The position numbers were made by a program, and so were the translations under genes. DNA of 64,000 nt from Acidobacteriota bacterium (GTDB taxonomy: Bacteria; Acidobacteriota; Terriglobia; Bryobacterales; Bryobacteraceae). Shown here one piece after another: positions 41,984 through 51,233 of the stretch (positions within the stretch are counted from its first letter, which is position 1; every line of letters begins with the position of its first letter). The notes beneath the pieces are model-generated. The model saw only the letters and a list, made by a program, of their open reading frames with translations, did not search any database and had not been told where the DNA came from. Location: the NCBI GenBank assembly GCA_018268715.1, contig JAFDVZ010000021.1, positions 104,963 through 168,962 of the forward strand. The letters run 5' to 3'.

Positions 41984-42464
41984 GGTACTTCTCGGGCAGC
42001 GGGTTCCCCTCGCGCTCGCTGTCCCACAGAATGGTCATCACCTTCCAGCGCCCGTCCAAACGCACCAACTGAATGCTGTTGATGCCCCGCGCAAACGGCT
42101 TCTCGCCGGCCGCGTGACGCGATTCGTAGGTGGTGAACACGTGCGCCACGGCGCCGAACTCCTCCACCCGCCGGCTCACTTCGGATTCGAAAAAGCCGTT
42201 CTTTTCGAAATTCGGCGAGGCGCGTTTGATGTAATCGTCCGGCGTCAGGATGACGGCCGTGGATTCCGGCCCCTTCACGCGGACCGGAATCAGTCGCGCG
42301 CCCTCGGCGAAAAGCGCCCGGAAGCGGGCCCAGTCCCGAGGTCCCGCGGGTCCGGAAATCACCGCGTATACGGCCTTCACGGTGGAGTCGATGGAGTCGC
42401 CGTCGCCGGCGGCGAAGGCCGGCGCGACGCATGCCGCGGCGAGCAATAATGCGATGGGTTTCAT
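41976..42464 (-). CDS. Secreted NTF2/SnoaL-like (DUF4440-type) protein
   Basis: The 162-residue product has a signal peptide (MKPIALLLAAACVAPAFAAG) and an NTF2-like cone fold. Visible elements are VYAVISGPAGPRDWARFRALFAEGARLIPV, SEVSRRVEEFGAVAHVFTTYESR and INSIQLVRLDGRWKVMTILWDSE. Such secreted members are frequent in Acidobacteria and other soil bacteria, and most are uncharacterised small-ligand-binding or enzyme-like domains. It starts four bases after the clpS stop, so it is transcribed with clpS, an arrangement with no obvious functional link. Confidence 0.8.
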   Translation of the reverse strand: MKPIALLLAAACVAPAFAAGDGDSIDSTVKAVYAVISGPAGPRDWARFRALFAEGARLIPVRVKGPESTAVILTPDDYIKRASPNFEKNGFFESEVSRRVEEFGAVAHVFTTYESRHAAGEKPFARGINSIQLVRLDGRWKVMTILWDSEREGNPLPEKYLK

Positions 42465-42468
42465 TGAG

Positions 42469-42804
42469 TCAAACTCCGGCGGTCACGGGTTCGATGATGG
42501 CCTTCATGGAACCCTTCGATTTCGGCATTCTCGGATCCGCGCCGAAGGCGTGAATCTGATCGCGGGCGAATTCCGCGGCGGCCAGTTCGCAGGTCAGCAC
42601 CACGGTTCTGCCCATGGTGTCCACCTCCACGGCGCGGCGGAAGGCGTCGGCCTTCGAATAGAAGAACAGCTTCTGCAACATCTCGATGACGTATTCATAG
42701 GTGTGTTCATCGTCATCGATCAGTACGACGTTGTACTGGGGCGCCAGTTCTTCTGTCGTCTCGGTGGTTTCACCGATGCCGGGCAGCGTGGTGGTCTGTT
42801 CCAT
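42469..42804 (-). CDS. clpS: ATP-dependent Clp protease adaptor ClpS
   Basis: The 111-residue protein has a short disordered N-terminus followed by the ClpS fold. YNVVLIDDDEHTYEYVIEMLQKLF matches the N-degron pocket region (canonical VxLxNDDxTTxExVxxxL), and KADAFRRAVEVDTMGRTVVLTCELAAAEFARDQI follows. It delivers N-degron substrates to ClpAP/ClpCP. The pocket shows DDDEHTYEY where E. coli has NDDYTPMEF, so substrate specificity may differ. It is divergent from the desaturase gene. Confidence 0.88.
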   Translation of the reverse strand: MEQTTTLPGIGETTETTEELAPQYNVVLIDDDEHTYEYVIEMLQKLFFYSKADAFRRAVEVDTMGRTVVLTCELAAAEFARDQIHAFGADPRMPKSKGSMKAIIEPVTAGV

Positions 42805-42973
42805 CTGTGGTCAATCCATTGCATCACAACCGGATGCGGCCGCGTGGCGCCCTCGGCCGGGACACAGAATCGCTATTACAGAACTCTTACATTATGAATA
42901 TCCATCCGCTGCTACTGTAAGTTCAGGGACGCTGACAGAGAGGCCGTCCCGACAATTCCATCCGAGGAACCGT

Positions 42974-43837
42974 TTGACCAATACACCCGCTGCACCCCTG
43001 CTTCGCCGTGACGGCACGAACTGGACGACGATCATCGCGTTCACGGTATTCCACATTGGCGCCGTCGCCGCGCTGTTCTTCTTCTCCTGGGCGGCCTTCT
43101 TCTCCGCGCTGGCGCTCTATTACATTTCGCTGAGCTTCGGCATTGGCATGTGCTACCACCGCCTGCTCACGCACCGGTCTTATAAGGTTCCCAAGCCGCT
43201 CGAATATTTCCTCACCATCTGCGCCACGCTGGCTCTCGAAGGCGGCCCGATGTTCTGGGTGGCCACCCATCGCGTGCACCATCAGTTTTCCGACAAGCCG
43301 GGCGACCCGCACTCCCCGCGCGACGGCAAGTGGTGGGCGCACATCGGCTGGATGCTGGCGGGCGAGGTGTCGCACTCGGAATCGAAGCTGCTCTCCAAGT
43401 ACGCGCCCGATCTGGCCAAGGATCCGTTCCATGTGTGGATCTCGAAGTATCACTGGGTTCCGTTGACGGTGGTGGGCCTGTTGCTGCTCGCCTTCGGCGG
43501 CGTGCCGTGTCTGCTGTGGGGCATCTTCCTGCGCGTGACGCTCGGCCACCACGCCACCTGGGCGGTGAACTCGGCCACCCACCTGTGGGGCTACCGCCGC
43601 TTCAAGACCCGCGACGATTCGCGCAATAACATCTGGGTGGCGGCCCTCAGCTTCGGCGAAGGCTGGCACAATAACCACCACGCCCATCCCACCTCCGCCC
43701 GTCACGGTCTGGGCGCATTCGAAATCGACGTCACCTGGCTCACCATCCGGCTGCTCGAGAAACTGGGCGTCGCCACCAATGTGAAGCTCGCCAAGATCGC
43801 CCAGGCGGTCGAGGAAGAGGACCTGGTCGCCGCCTGA
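42974..43837 (+). CDS. Acyl-CoA/acyl-lipid delta-9-type fatty acid desaturase
   Basis: From the TTG at 42974, with GAGG about seven bases upstream, the product is 287 residues. It has three to four membrane segments. The three histidine boxes bind the di-iron centre: HRLLTH at 62-67, HRVHH at 99-103 and HNNHH at 232-236. The stretch GDPHSPRDGKWWAHIGWM is typical of the stearoyl-CoA desaturase-like bacterial group. It introduces a cis double bond into membrane fatty acids using O2 and an electron donor, and adapts membrane fluidity. The frame extends upstream into the divergent clpS gene, but homology starts only here. No regulator is adjacent. Confidence 0.93.
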   Translation: MTNTPAAPLLRRDGTNWTTIIAFTVFHIGAVAALFFFSWAAFFSALALYYISLSFGIGMCYHRLLTHRSYKVPKPLEYFLTICATLALEGGPMFWVATHRVHHQFSDKPGDPHSPRDGKWWAHIGWMLAGEVSHSESKLLSKYAPDLAKDPFHVWISKYHWVPLTVVGLLLLAFGGVPCLLWGIFLRVTLGHHATWAVNSATHLWGYRRFKTRDDSRNNIWVAALSFGEGWHNNHHAHPTSARHGLGAFEIDVTWLTIRLLEKLGVATNVKLAKIAQAVEEEDLVAA

Positions 43838-43884
43838 GGCGGGTCTGTCCGCTCGACTCCGGGCGGTTTCGTTAATCTGGTTGC

Positions 43885-44775
43885 ATGGTCATCGCCGGGC
43901 GTAGGAAGTCCATCGCGTTCTTCATTACGCTCGGCGCCGGCCTGATTGCGTTCAGTATTCTCCTCTATGTGGGGTGGGTGCTGCTGAACTGGCGGCACGG
44001 CATCCTGCTCTTCCTGGGCGTCCTGCTGCTTGCGGCGATCATCGCCGGCGTGGTTCTCAATACGATCTTCCTGGTGCGCGAAATCCGTCGAAACGAACAG
44101 CACGACGCCTTCATCAACGCCGTCACGCACGAGTTGAAGACGCCCATCGCCTCCATCCGCCTCTATCTGGAGACGCTGCAAACCCGCTCGGTGGACGAAG
44201 TCAAGCGCCGCGAGTTCTACCAGATCATGCTCGAGGACTCCGACCGTCTGCTCGCCACCATCGAACAGGTGCTGCGCACCGGCCGCATGGGCAGTTCCAA
44301 GCCCGACCACTTCGCCCGCATCGAACTGAACCCGCTCATCGAAGAGTGCCTGACCCGCGCCCGCAAGCTGCACCACGTCTCCACCGGAGTCCTTGAATAC
44401 CGGCCTGGCCCGGAGGTGGTCATCAACGGGGACCGCGACGAAGTGCGCGCGGCCGTCTCCAATCTCGTGGACAACGCCGTCAAGTACTCTGGAAACAGGG
44501 TGAACGTCATCGTGGAAACCGCCAGGGTGGACGGAAAGTACGTCACCGTGCGGGTCCGGGACCACGGTCCCGGCATTCAGAAGACGGAGCTGAAGCGGAT
44601 CTTCAAGCGCTTCTACCGGACGCCCGGGCAGTTGGCCGCGCAGGTGAAAGGCACCGGCTTGGGTCTGTTCATCGTGCGATCCGTCGCCAAGCGGCACGGC
44701 GGCCGAGCGTGGGCCGAAAGCGAGGGGCCCGGCCAGGGCAGCACGTTCGTCCTTCAGTTGCCCATCGTGCAATGA
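43885..44775 (+). CDS. Sensor histidine kinase
   Basis: The 296-residue inner-membrane kinase has two N-terminal membrane segments (about residues 10-34 and 40-64) with almost no periplasmic loop, so it probably senses within the membrane or cytoplasm. HisKA contains His82 in HELKTPIASIRLYLETLQ. The HATPase domain carries NLVDNAVKYSGN (N box), VRDHGPGIQKTE (G1), KRFYRTPG and KGTGLGLFIVRSV (G2). It autophosphorylates on His82 and passes the phosphate to the response regulator, whose ATG overlaps the kinase stop. Confidence 0.95.
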   Translation: MVIAGRRKSIAFFITLGAGLIAFSILLYVGWVLLNWRHGILLFLGVLLLAAIIAGVVLNTIFLVREIRRNEQHDAFINAVTHELKTPIASIRLYLETLQTRSVDEVKRREFYQIMLEDSDRLLATIEQVLRTGRMGSSKPDHFARIELNPLIEECLTRARKLHHVSTGVLEYRPGPEVVINGDRDEVRAAVSNLVDNAVKYSGNRVNVIVETARVDGKYVTVRVRDHGPGIQKTELKRIFKRFYRTPGQLAAQVKGTGLGLFIVRSVAKRHGGRAWAESEGPGQGSTFVLQLPIVQ

Positions 44776-45491
44776 CCAGAATTCTGATTGTCGAAGACGA
44801 AGTCCACCTGGCGCAGGGTCTGCTGTTCAACCTGGAGGCGGAGGGGTATCAGGCGCAGGTGGTGGAAACCGGAGAGGCGGCGCTGGAACTGCTGCTCGCC
44901 AAGGATCCGCCGTTTGAACTGGTGGTGCTGGACGTCATGCTGCCCGGCATTGACGGCTTCCGCGTCATTACCGAACTGCGCCAGGCCGGTCAGTACGTTC
45001 CCACCCTGATGCTCACCGCGCGAGGCCATCCCGACGACGTGTTGCGCGGCTTCAGCGCGGGCGCCGACGACTACCTCACCAAGCCGTTTGAACTGGCCAT
45101 CCTGATCGCCCGCATGCGCAGCCTGCTGCGGCGGAGCGAGTGGATGACCCAGCCCCAGAACCAGGTGAAGGAGCAGCCCATCGACCGCTACGCCTTCGGG
45201 GAGAAGACCGTCGATTTCGGCCGCCTGGAACTGCGCGTGCGCGACGAGGCTTTCCCGTTGACCTTGATGGAGGCGAACCTGCTGCGCTACCTCATCGAGC
45301 ACGAGGGCAAGCCCGTGTCGCGCCGCGCCATGCTCGAGGATGTCTGGGGTCTGCATGAGGACACCGACACGCGCGCCATCGATAACTTCATCGTGCGCCT
45401 GCGCCGGTATATCGGAGACGATCCCCGCAACCCCCGCCACGTGTTGACCGTTCGTGGCGTCGGCTACCGCTTCATCGCCGATCCGAAGTGA
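44772..45491 (+). CDS. OmpR/PhoB-family response regulator
   Basis: The 239-residue protein has a receiver domain with acidic pocket EDE, phosphoacceptor Asp54 in VVLDVMLPGIDGF, the TARG switch residues and KPFEL. A Trans_reg_C winged helix follows in the last 100 residues (FPLTLMEANLLRYLIEHEGKPVSRRAMLEDVW, then NFIVRLRRYIGDDPRNPRHVLTVRGVGYRF). It is the partner of the upstream kinase, translationally coupled by ATGA. The regulated genes are unknown; the neighbouring desaturase is one candidate. Its 3' end overlaps the convergent hybrid kinase gene by 20 bases. Confidence 0.96.
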   Translation: MTRILIVEDEVHLAQGLLFNLEAEGYQAQVVETGEAALELLLAKDPPFELVVLDVMLPGIDGFRVITELRQAGQYVPTLMLTARGHPDDVLRGFSAGADDYLTKPFELAILIARMRSLLRRSEWMTQPQNQVKEQPIDRYAFGEKTVDFGRLELRVRDEAFPLTLMEANLLRYLIEHEGKPVSRRAMLEDVWGLHEDTDTRAIDNFIVRLRRYIGDDPRNPRHVLTVRGVGYRFIADPK

Positions 45492-48400
45492 CCGGGGCGT
45501 CGCTCGTCTCGGTGACCGGATCGCCCGGGCCGACATGTTCGGCGAGTTTCAGCAGGTCCGATTTCTCCACCGTTTCAAACAGGACGCCCGGTTGCACGGG
45601 TTTGGTGAGGAAGCCGTCCATGCCGGCCCGGTAGCACAGTTCGCGCTCCCCGTTCATGCTGTTGGCCGTCACGGCGACGATCGGGGTGTGCGACCCATCC
45701 GTCTCTCGCCGGCGGATCTCCTCGGTCGCCTCGAGCCCCCCCATCTCGGGCATCTGCAGATCCATCAGCACGATATCGAATCCGCCCTGCTCGATCGCCG
45801 CCAGCGCCTGGACGCCGTTGGCGGCCACCGTCACCACGTGGCCCCGATTTTCGAGCAGCCGCACCAGCAGACGCTGGTTCACGGGGTTGTCCTCGGCCAC
45901 CAGAATCCTGCGCCGGTTGGCCGCCGGAGGCAGCGCCGTCGGTTTCGCCGGAGCGGCCTCGCGCTTTGCCGACGGCGCCAGCCGGACGCTCAGGTGGAAG
46001 TCGCTGCCCACCCCCACTTCGCTTTTCACGGTCAATTCGCCACCCATCAGCGTGGCCAGCCGGCCGCAAATGGCCAGCCCCAGCCCGGCGCCGCCAAATT
46101 TCCGTGTCGCCGACCCGTCGGCCTGGGCGAACGGGCTGAAGATCACGCCCAACTTCGAGGCCGGGATTCCTATGCCCGTGTCGCACACGGCGAAATGCAG
46201 GATTCCGCGTTGGGCCCCGTCGGTGGGCGGAGTCCACTCCGCCGATAGCGAAATTGACCCTTTTAGCGTGAATTTGACGGCATTTTCGAGCAGTTTTTCG
46301 AGTATTTGACGCAGATACGCGGGGTCTCCGCGGAACATCCGGGGCGTTTCCGGGGCCAGGCGGCTCGAAAAAGCCAGACCCTTGGCCTCCGCGCTCTTCC
46401 TCGCCTGGCGCTCCGCCTCCTCGAGCAGCGCCCGGAGGTCGAAATCGATATTCTCGAGCTTCGCCCCGCCTGTTTCGAGCGTCGACAGCGTCAGGATGTC
46501 GTCGAGGGTGTGCAACAGTTCGGAGGCCGAATCCCTGGTGACTTCGAGGTGTTCCCGCTGCTCGCGTTCGAGGCGGGTTTCGAGCACCAGGCCGGTCATC
46601 CCCAGGATGGCGTTCATCGGCGTGCGGATCTCGTGGCTCACGTTGGCCAGAAACTGGCTCTTGAGGCGGCTCGCCTGCTCGGCGGCGTCGCGGGCGTGGA
46701 CCAGGTCGTGCTCCACCCGCTGCCGTTCGGCGATCTCGCCGCGCATCCCTTCGTTGAGCGCCATCATTTGCGCCATAATGCGCTCTTTGGCGCGGATCCG
46801 GCGCTCGTTGAGCAGGTAGACGCCTCCCGCCGCGCCCAGCGCGACCAGCATGCACAGAGCGTAGAACCACCGCGCTTCGTAGAAGTGGGGGCGCAGTTCG
46901 AACCGGTAGGACGCCGACGTGCTCCAAACCCCGTCTCCATTGGACCCAATTACGCGAAAACGGTACGTTCCGGGCGCAATATTGGTGTAATATGCGGCTC
47001 TGCGGGCGCCGGCGTCCACCCAATCCCGGTCGAAACCCTCCAGTTGGTAGCGGAATGTGATGCGCTCGGGCCGGTCGAACCCCAGCGAGGCGTACCGGAA
47101 CTCCAACTCCCCGCTTCCCGGCGGGGCGGCGAAGGGCCGGCGCGGATCCACCGAATGACGGTCCACCAGCACCTGCTCGATGGTCACCGGCGGCGCGGGC
47201 CGGGCGCTGATCGCCCTGCGCGGATCGATCGCCACAACGCCTCTCATGGTGGGAAACCACAGACGCCCGTCCCGGGTCCGGATCCCGGCCGGGTGGAAGG
47301 CCCCGTTGCACTCGGCGTCCCGCATCCCGTCGGCGGCGCCATACAGCACGGCCTCGACCGAGCGCCGCCGGCCGTCGGCGAAATCGTTCAGCGCCCGTAA
47401 ACTGGCCCGAAAGATTCCGTGGTTACAACTGAACCAGAGGTTCCCGAGCCCGTCCTCGAGCATGCGGAAAACCGAATCGTCCGGCAGGCCGTCCCGCGCC
47501 AGGATGGCGCGGAGCTTTCCGTCCTTCAGCCGATTCAGCCCCGCTCCCGTGGAGCCGATCCACATGGCCCCTTCCGCGTCTTCATGCAGCGAGACGACGG
47601 CGTCGCCGGACAGCCCGTTCTTGGTGTTCCAGACGGTGAACCGGCCGTTGTGCAGCCGGGCCACGCCGCTGGCCGTCCCCACCCACAGGTCGCCGTTGCG
47701 GCCCTCTTCGAGCGCCTTGACCGGGCCGTCGGGAAGACCGTCCTTGGCGCCATAGGTAAAGAAGCGCCCGTCCTCGAACCGGCTCAGCCCCGTTCCCCCG
47801 CCAATCCACACCACGCCGCGGCGGTCGACGTGGATGGCCAGGATCGAGTTCGAAGGCAGTCCCTGCTCGGTGGTGTAGCGACGCCACTTTCCATGCTGTA
47901 GCAGGCCCAGTCCGTCCCGGGTTCCCACCCACAGGGAGCCGTCCACTCCGCCCCCCAAAGACATCACAAACGGGCCCGGAAGGCCATCTTTAACGCCAAA
48001 AACGGTGAATTTCCCGTCAAAAAAGCGGTTCAAACCACCCCTTTGCGTGCCAATCCAGATGGCGCCGTCGCGATCCTGGAACAACGGCAGCGCCACGTCG
48101 TGCGAGAGGCCCTCGCGCACGCCATAGCTCGTGATAACGCCGTCGTTAAGCCGTTCCAGGCCCCCTGTCGCCCCAATCCAGATGGCGCCGTCCTCGTCCT
48201 GCCGCAGGTCCCAGACATCATTGCCCACCAGCCCGTCGGCGGTCGTATAGGTGTCAATTTTGCCGTTGGCGAGGCGGTTGACGCCGCCGCCCAGCGTTCC
48301 GATCCACAAACTCCCCGCCGAATCCTCGAGCAAGGACACCACGGCGTCGCTCGTCAACCCGTTCCGAGTGGTCAAAACCGTGAACTTTTCGTTCTGAAAA

Positions 48401-49137
48401 CGCGCCAGCCCGCCTCCGTTCGTCCCAATCCAGAGGGCGCCATCGCGGTCCCAGGCGAGGGATCTCACATAGGAATTGGGCAGGCCGTCGGCGGTCGTGA
48501 AGGCGCGAAACCGGGCCCCCTCCAGGCGGCTGAGCCCACCCCGGCCGCCCGCCCACAGCACGCCATTGTCGCTCTGGGTGACGGCGTAGATCGGATCCCC
48601 CGCCAGGCCGTCACTAGTGGAATAGTTGTGAAAGCGGCCGTTGCGGAACATACTCAATCCGCCGGCGGTGCCGATCCACAGCGTTCCGGCCCGATCCTGG
48701 TACAGGCTCAGCACGACATTATTCGCCAAACCGTCCTTGGTGGTGTAGGTGTGGAACTTCCCTCCGGAACGCACGGTAAGTCCGCCGCCAGCGGTGCCAA
48801 TCCAGATTTGTCCGGAACGATCCTCAAGCACGGCATAGACCAAGTTACTGCCGAGTTCCTGGGTGTTGGAACGGTCGAACGGGGTGAAGCGGAGACCATC
48901 GAACCGGGCAAGTCCCAGTTCCGTCCCCAGCCACACGTACCCATCGCGGCTGTGCACAACGGCGAGCACGTTGCGATGCGGCACGCCCTGCTCAGGGCGC
49001 CAGCGTTGGGAGCGAAGTTGGGCGATGCTCTTGTGAGGGTCTGGTCCAGACGGGCCTGCGGCGCCCGCCGCGCACATCAGGACTAGACCTGTCATGGCGC
49101 GACCGAGGCATACCTTCCGCCTTGTCAGTCGACGCAT
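45472..49137 (-). CDS. Hybrid two-component propeller sensor kinase (HTCS-like, no DNA-binding domain)
   Basis: The 1221-residue protein has a signal/anchor segment and about 14 two-component propeller blades of the form DRSGQIWIGTAGGGLTV, DGLANNVVLSLYQD, forming two seven-bladed extracytoplasmic propellers. A Y_Y_Y-type domain follows (ASLGFDRPERITFRYQLEGFDRDWVDAG). One membrane segment lies at about residues 759-777, HisKA at about 830 with His836 in NVSHEIRTPMN, HATPase with DTGIGIPASKLG and FGGAGLGLAICGRL, and a C-terminal receiver with Asp1126 in VLMDLQMPEMGG. Bacteroidetes HTCS proteins sense oligosaccharides and end in an AraC domain; here none is present, so a separate output protein must exist. 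Confidence 0.93.
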   Translation of the reverse strand: MRRLTRRKVCLGRAMTGLVLMCAAGAAGPSGPDPHKSIAQLRSQRWRPEQGVPHRNVLAVVHSRDGYVWLGTELGLARFDGLRFTPFDRSNTQELGSNLVYAVLEDRSGQIWIGTAGGGLTVRSGGKFHTYTTKDGLANNVVLSLYQDRAGTLWIGTAGGLSMFRNGRFHNYSTSDGLAGDPIYAVTQSDNGVLWAGGRGGLSRLEGARFRAFTTADGLPNSYVRSLAWDRDGALWIGTNGGGLARFQNEKFTVLTTRNGLTSDAVVSLLEDSAGSLWIGTLGGGVNRLANGKIDTYTTADGLVGNDVWDLRQDEDGAIWIGATGGLERLNDGVITSYGVREGLSHDVALPLFQDRDGAIWIGTQRGGLNRFFDGKFTVFGVKDGLPGPFVMSLGGGVDGSLWVGTRDGLGLLQHGKWRRYTTEQGLPSNSILAIHVDRRGVVWIGGGTGLSRFEDGRFFTYGAKDGLPDGPVKALEEGRNGDLWVGTASGVARLHNGRFTVWNTKNGLSGDAVVSLHEDAEGAMWIGSTGAGLNRLKDGKLRAILARDGLPDDSVFRMLEDGLGNLWFSCNHGIFRASLRALNDFADGRRRSVEAVLYGAADGMRDAECNGAFHPAGIRTRDGRLWFPTMRGVVAIDPRRAISARPAPPVTIEQVLVDRHSVDPRRPFAAPPGSGELEFRYASLGFDRPERITFRYQLEGFDRDWVDAGARRAAYYTNIAPGTYRFRVIGSNGDGVWSTSASYRFELRPHFYEARWFYALCMLVALGAAGGVYLLNERRIRAKERIMAQMMALNEGMRGEIAERQRVEHDLVHARDAAEQASRLKSQFLANVSHEIRTPMNAILGMTGLVLETRLEREQREHLEVTRDSASELLHTLDDILTLSTLETGGAKLENIDFDLRALLEEAERQARKSAEAKGLAFSSRLAPETPRMFRGDPAYLRQILEKLLENAVKFTLKGSISLSAEWTPPTDGAQRGILHFAVCDTGIGIPASKLGVIFSPFAQADGSATRKFGGAGLGLAICGRLATLMGGELTVKSEVGVGSDFHLSVRLAPSAKREAAPAKPTALPPAANRRRILVAEDNPVNQRLLVRLLENRGHVVTVAANGVQALAAIEQGGFDIVLMDLQMPEMGGLEATEEIRRRETDGSHTPIVAVTANSMNGERELCYRAGMDGFLTKPVQPGVLFETVEKSDLLKLAEHVGPGDPVTETSDAPVTSDRR

Positions 49138-49240
49138 TCATACTGCTTATCGGTTGGTGGGGGGATTTGTCGAACGAATTTGAGGGGGATCAGAGGTGGC
49201 GCGAAGGCCTTTTCGGCCACCTCCGATTCCGGGAGTGCGA

Positions 49241-51103
49241 CTACTTGCCGATCGTGGTGTAGAGGGTTTGCGATCCGGCGGTTCCGCCCAGGCTGAAACT
49301 GAGCGGAACGGCGTCGTTGGCGTCCACGTTCGGCGCCACCACATTGAACTGATAGAGGCCGACCTGATTCGGCGCGAGACCGGCGTACTGGAGCGTCGCC
49401 GCGCTTGATCCGAACAGAATCTGGGCCACCGATTTGAGCGAGTTGGTCCCCGTGACGATCTGGCCCGCGAGAGGGGCCGAATCGGTGGGTCCAAAGCCGA
49501 TGCCGAACATGAGGATGGTCTCGCCGGGCTTGGCCGGCCGGGACGTCACTCCAGGGATCGAGCCCGTGGGGGCCACAAAGGTCCCGTCGGCAAACAGCGC
49601 CGCCACGTATTGCTTACCGTTGATCTTGAACTGCGCGGGCGCAAGCAGGGCCGGCTGGGTGGACTTCACCGTGATGGTGTAAGCGGCGCTGGTTCCGCCA
49701 GCGGTGGTCACCAGAACGGGTTGCTGGCCGGTGGGCGTGTTCGCGGGAACCTGCGCGTTCACCTGAGTCGGGCTGATGTAGCTCAAGTACGCCGTCTGGC
49801 CGCCGATCAGGACAGACGTGCCGTCCAACGCCTTGGGCGCGTTGATGCCCACGAAATCGCCGTTGTTCCAGGACCGCGCGCCGGAGGCCAGGTTCGTTCC
49901 GTAGATTTCCATCCACGTTCCCGGCGCGACCGCCGCCGCGCCGCCGAACGCCGAGGCGCTGACCACGCCGCCGGACTTGATGGCGGGCACGGCCGATCCC
50001 GCCACCGGAGTGAGCAGGCGGATGCAGTGGTTCTGGTTGTCGCTGACGTAGATGGCGCCGGCGGAGTTCACCACCATGGCCACCGGACCGTTCAACTGCG
50101 CCGACAAGGCCGCCCCGCCGTCGCCGCTGTAGCCCTGGGTCTTGCCGGCGATGGTCACAATGGCTCCGTTCATCACGGCGCGAATCCGGTTGTTGAATGT
50201 GTCGGCGATATACAGGGTGCCCGCGGCGTCGATGGCGATGCCCTTGGGATGGAACAGCGACGCGTTGACGGCGAGGCCGCCGTCGCCGGCGAACTTCCCA
50301 AGACCGTTGCCCGCCACCGTGGTGATGATTCCCTTGGTGGAGATCATGCGGATGCGGTGGTTGCCGGTGTCGGCGATGTAGACGTTGCCGGCCGAATCGA
50401 CCGCGATGCCCTCGGGGTTATTGATGGCGGCGAAGGTGGCCAGCCCGCCGTCGCCCTGAAAGTCCGCCGTGCCGATGCCGGCGATGGTGTTCAGGTAGCC
50501 CTTGGTGTCGTACTTCCGGATGACGTTGTTCTTGGTGTCGGCAATGTACAGGTTGCCCGAGGAATCGAGCGCCACGGCCGCGGCGACATTCATGAGAATG
50601 CCGCTGGTGGTGGCGAGCACGTTATTGCCGGCGTAGCCGCAGGTGGCCGAGGTCCCGATAATGGTGGAGATGTTGCCGCCGGACACCTTGCGGATGACGC
50701 AGTTGCCGGTGTCGGCGATATAAATGGTCCCGCTCGAATCGAGCGCGAGGCCTTCCGGGTAGTTGATTTCGGCCTTGGTTCCGGTGGCGGATTCGCCGTC
50801 GCCGCCGAAGCCCGCCGTGCCGTTGCCCGCCACGGTGGAGAGCGACCCATCGGTGGCCAGCTTGCGGATCCGGTTGTTCACCTGGTCGGTGATGAAGAGG
50901 TTGCCCGAGGAGTCCACCGCAATGCCGAACGGAGACGCCAACTGCGCCGTGGAGCCGCCCGAACCGTCCGCGGTGTATCCCGTGGTCCCGGTGCCGATCA
51001 GTGTTTGGATCGTGTACACGGGGACTTGCCCAAAAGACAACACGGGGAGCAACAGGACTCCCGCGCTCATCAGGCTGCTGCGAAGAAACTTGCTGATAGT
51101 CAT
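49241..51103 (-). CDS. Secreted NHL-repeat protein with Solibacter C-terminal domain (TIGR03437 type)
   Basis: The 620-residue product has a signal peptide (SLMSAGVLLLPVLSFGQ). Six or more NHL propeller blades follow, with recurring LASPFGIAVDSSGNLFITDQVNNRIRKL and VDSAGNVYIADTGNHRIRMIS. The C-terminal domain of about 230 residues (SGGVVSASAFGGAAAVAPGTWMEIYGTNLASG, YLSYISPTQVNAQVPANTPTG, FGIGFGPTDSAPLAGQ) is of the same Solibacter-restricted type as in the giant repeat protein. The protein is extracellular; a propeller binding glycans, peptides or protein is inferred. No enzyme motif is visible. Confidence 0.9.
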   Translation of the reverse strand: MTISKFLRSSLMSAGVLLLPVLSFGQVPVYTIQTLIGTGTTGYTADGSGGSTAQLASPFGIAVDSSGNLFITDQVNNRIRKLATDGSLSTVAGNGTAGFGGDGESATGTKAEINYPEGLALDSSGTIYIADTGNCVIRKVSGGNISTIIGTSATCGYAGNNVLATTSGILMNVAAAVALDSSGNLYIADTKNNVIRKYDTKGYLNTIAGIGTADFQGDGGLATFAAINNPEGIAVDSAGNVYIADTGNHRIRMISTKGIITTVAGNGLGKFAGDGGLAVNASLFHPKGIAIDAAGTLYIADTFNNRIRAVMNGAIVTIAGKTQGYSGDGGAALSAQLNGPVAMVVNSAGAIYVSDNQNHCIRLLTPVAGSAVPAIKSGGVVSASAFGGAAAVAPGTWMEIYGTNLASGARSWNNGDFVGINAPKALDGTSVLIGGQTAYLSYISPTQVNAQVPANTPTGQQPVLVTTAGGTSAAYTITVKSTQPALLAPAQFKINGKQYVAALFADGTFVAPTGSIPGVTSRPAKPGETILMFGIGFGPTDSAPLAGQIVTGTNSLKSVAQILFGSSAATLQYAGLAPNQVGLYQFNVVAPNVDANDAVPLSFSLGGTAGSQTLYTTIGK

Positions 51104-51233
51104 CGAATGTAAAGAAAGCGAGAGGACGGACGATCCGACGCGCTGGTTTCAGTATCCTGTAACGGCTTGTCGCCGTGCAACTTCCGGCCCTGTGGCGATT
51201 CACGATACACTGGCTGAAGACCTTCACACCACC

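Noticed and set aside
47000..49100. Periodic similarity within the hybrid kinase gene considered as a repeat array
   Set aside because: The period corresponds to propeller blades of the coding sequence and has no non-coding or CRISPR-like character.
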